A stretch of 5,380 bases of DNA from Candidatus Omnitrophota bacterium (GTDB lineage: Bacteria; Omnitrophota; Gorgyraeia; Gygaellales; UBA12090), in the NCBI GenBank assembly GCA_003510525.1, contig DOMD01000017.1:1-5380 (forward strand). The letters run 5' to 3'. The position numbers were made by a program, and so were the translations under genes. The notes under the pieces are model-generated. The model saw only the letters and a program-made list of their open reading frames with translations. It was not told the origin of the DNA and did not search any database. The stretch's first letter is position 1. Each line of letters starts with the position of its first letter. Shown here piece after piece: positions 5,344 to 5,380 of the stretch.

Positions 5344-5380
5344 GCCCTGCCATCCGAGTCCGCATTGAAGCCCCGCCACA
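5344..5380 (-). repeat. Right copy of the terminal inverted repeat
   Basis: The reverse complement of this stretch begins TGTGGCGGGGCTTCAATGCG and ends GGCAGGGC. It matches 12-46 in inverted orientation with one 2-nt indel and one substitution. Read on the minus strand, a short open frame runs through it as FNADSDGRAKKNGG to a TGA at 5325-5327, possibly the C-terminal tail of a gene lying mostly outside the window. The copy continues to the last base, so its full length may be greater. Confidence 0.75.

Overview
The window holds one clear housekeeping gene, purF (+ strand, right third), and a divergently transcribed, AT-rich block of four genes (- strand, left two thirds). Both are enclosed by two inverted copies of a ~35-37 bp GC-rich repeat lying almost at the window ends. 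All genes read with the standard bacterial code (TAA and TAG stops, no in-frame TGA). Lineage cannot be fixed from the sequence. The leaderless-looking purF, weak Shine-Dalgarno sites and IS200-like transposase debris fit an uncultured bacterium, and a candidate-phylum lineage is possible, but this is a guess.

Layout. 1-194: debris of a REP-associated/IS200-like (Y1) transposase C-terminus, containing the left copy of the repeat. 191-3670 (-): a tight operon read right to left, made of a small cupin, a class V PLP aminotransferase of the 2-aminoethylphosphonate-transaminase (PhnW) type, an aminoglycoside-phosphotransferase-fold kinase, and a uridine-kinase/phosphoribulokinase-fold P-loop kinase. 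The joins are a TAATG stop/start overlap, a 35-nt overlap and a 9-nt gap. 3671-3804: a 134-bp divergent intergenic region with a promoter-like sequence for each side. 3805-5286 (+): purF, with all glutaminase and PRPP-binding signatures. 5287-5380: three CTAAATGG repeats, a hairpin followed by six T (probable purF terminator, also resembling a transposon end), and the right, inverted copy of the repeat.

How the genes may work together. PurF makes phosphoribosylamine, the first step of purine synthesis, and appears independent of the operon. The operon looks like an uncharacterised small-molecule pathway: one transamination, two ATP-dependent phosphorylations of different fold, and a cupin that may be an isomerase, epimerase, oxygenase or metal-binding accessory protein. 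PEP mutase and phosphonopyruvate decarboxylase, which would support a phosphonate route, are not in the window, so the product is unknown. Two deviations deserve attention: the P-loop kinase has Ala in place of the usual Walker A Gly, and the aminotransferase seems to have His where the family normally carries a substrate-binding Arg. The AT-rich operon beside a less AT-rich purF, with transposase debris at the edge, suggests an acquired block, though this was judged by eye.
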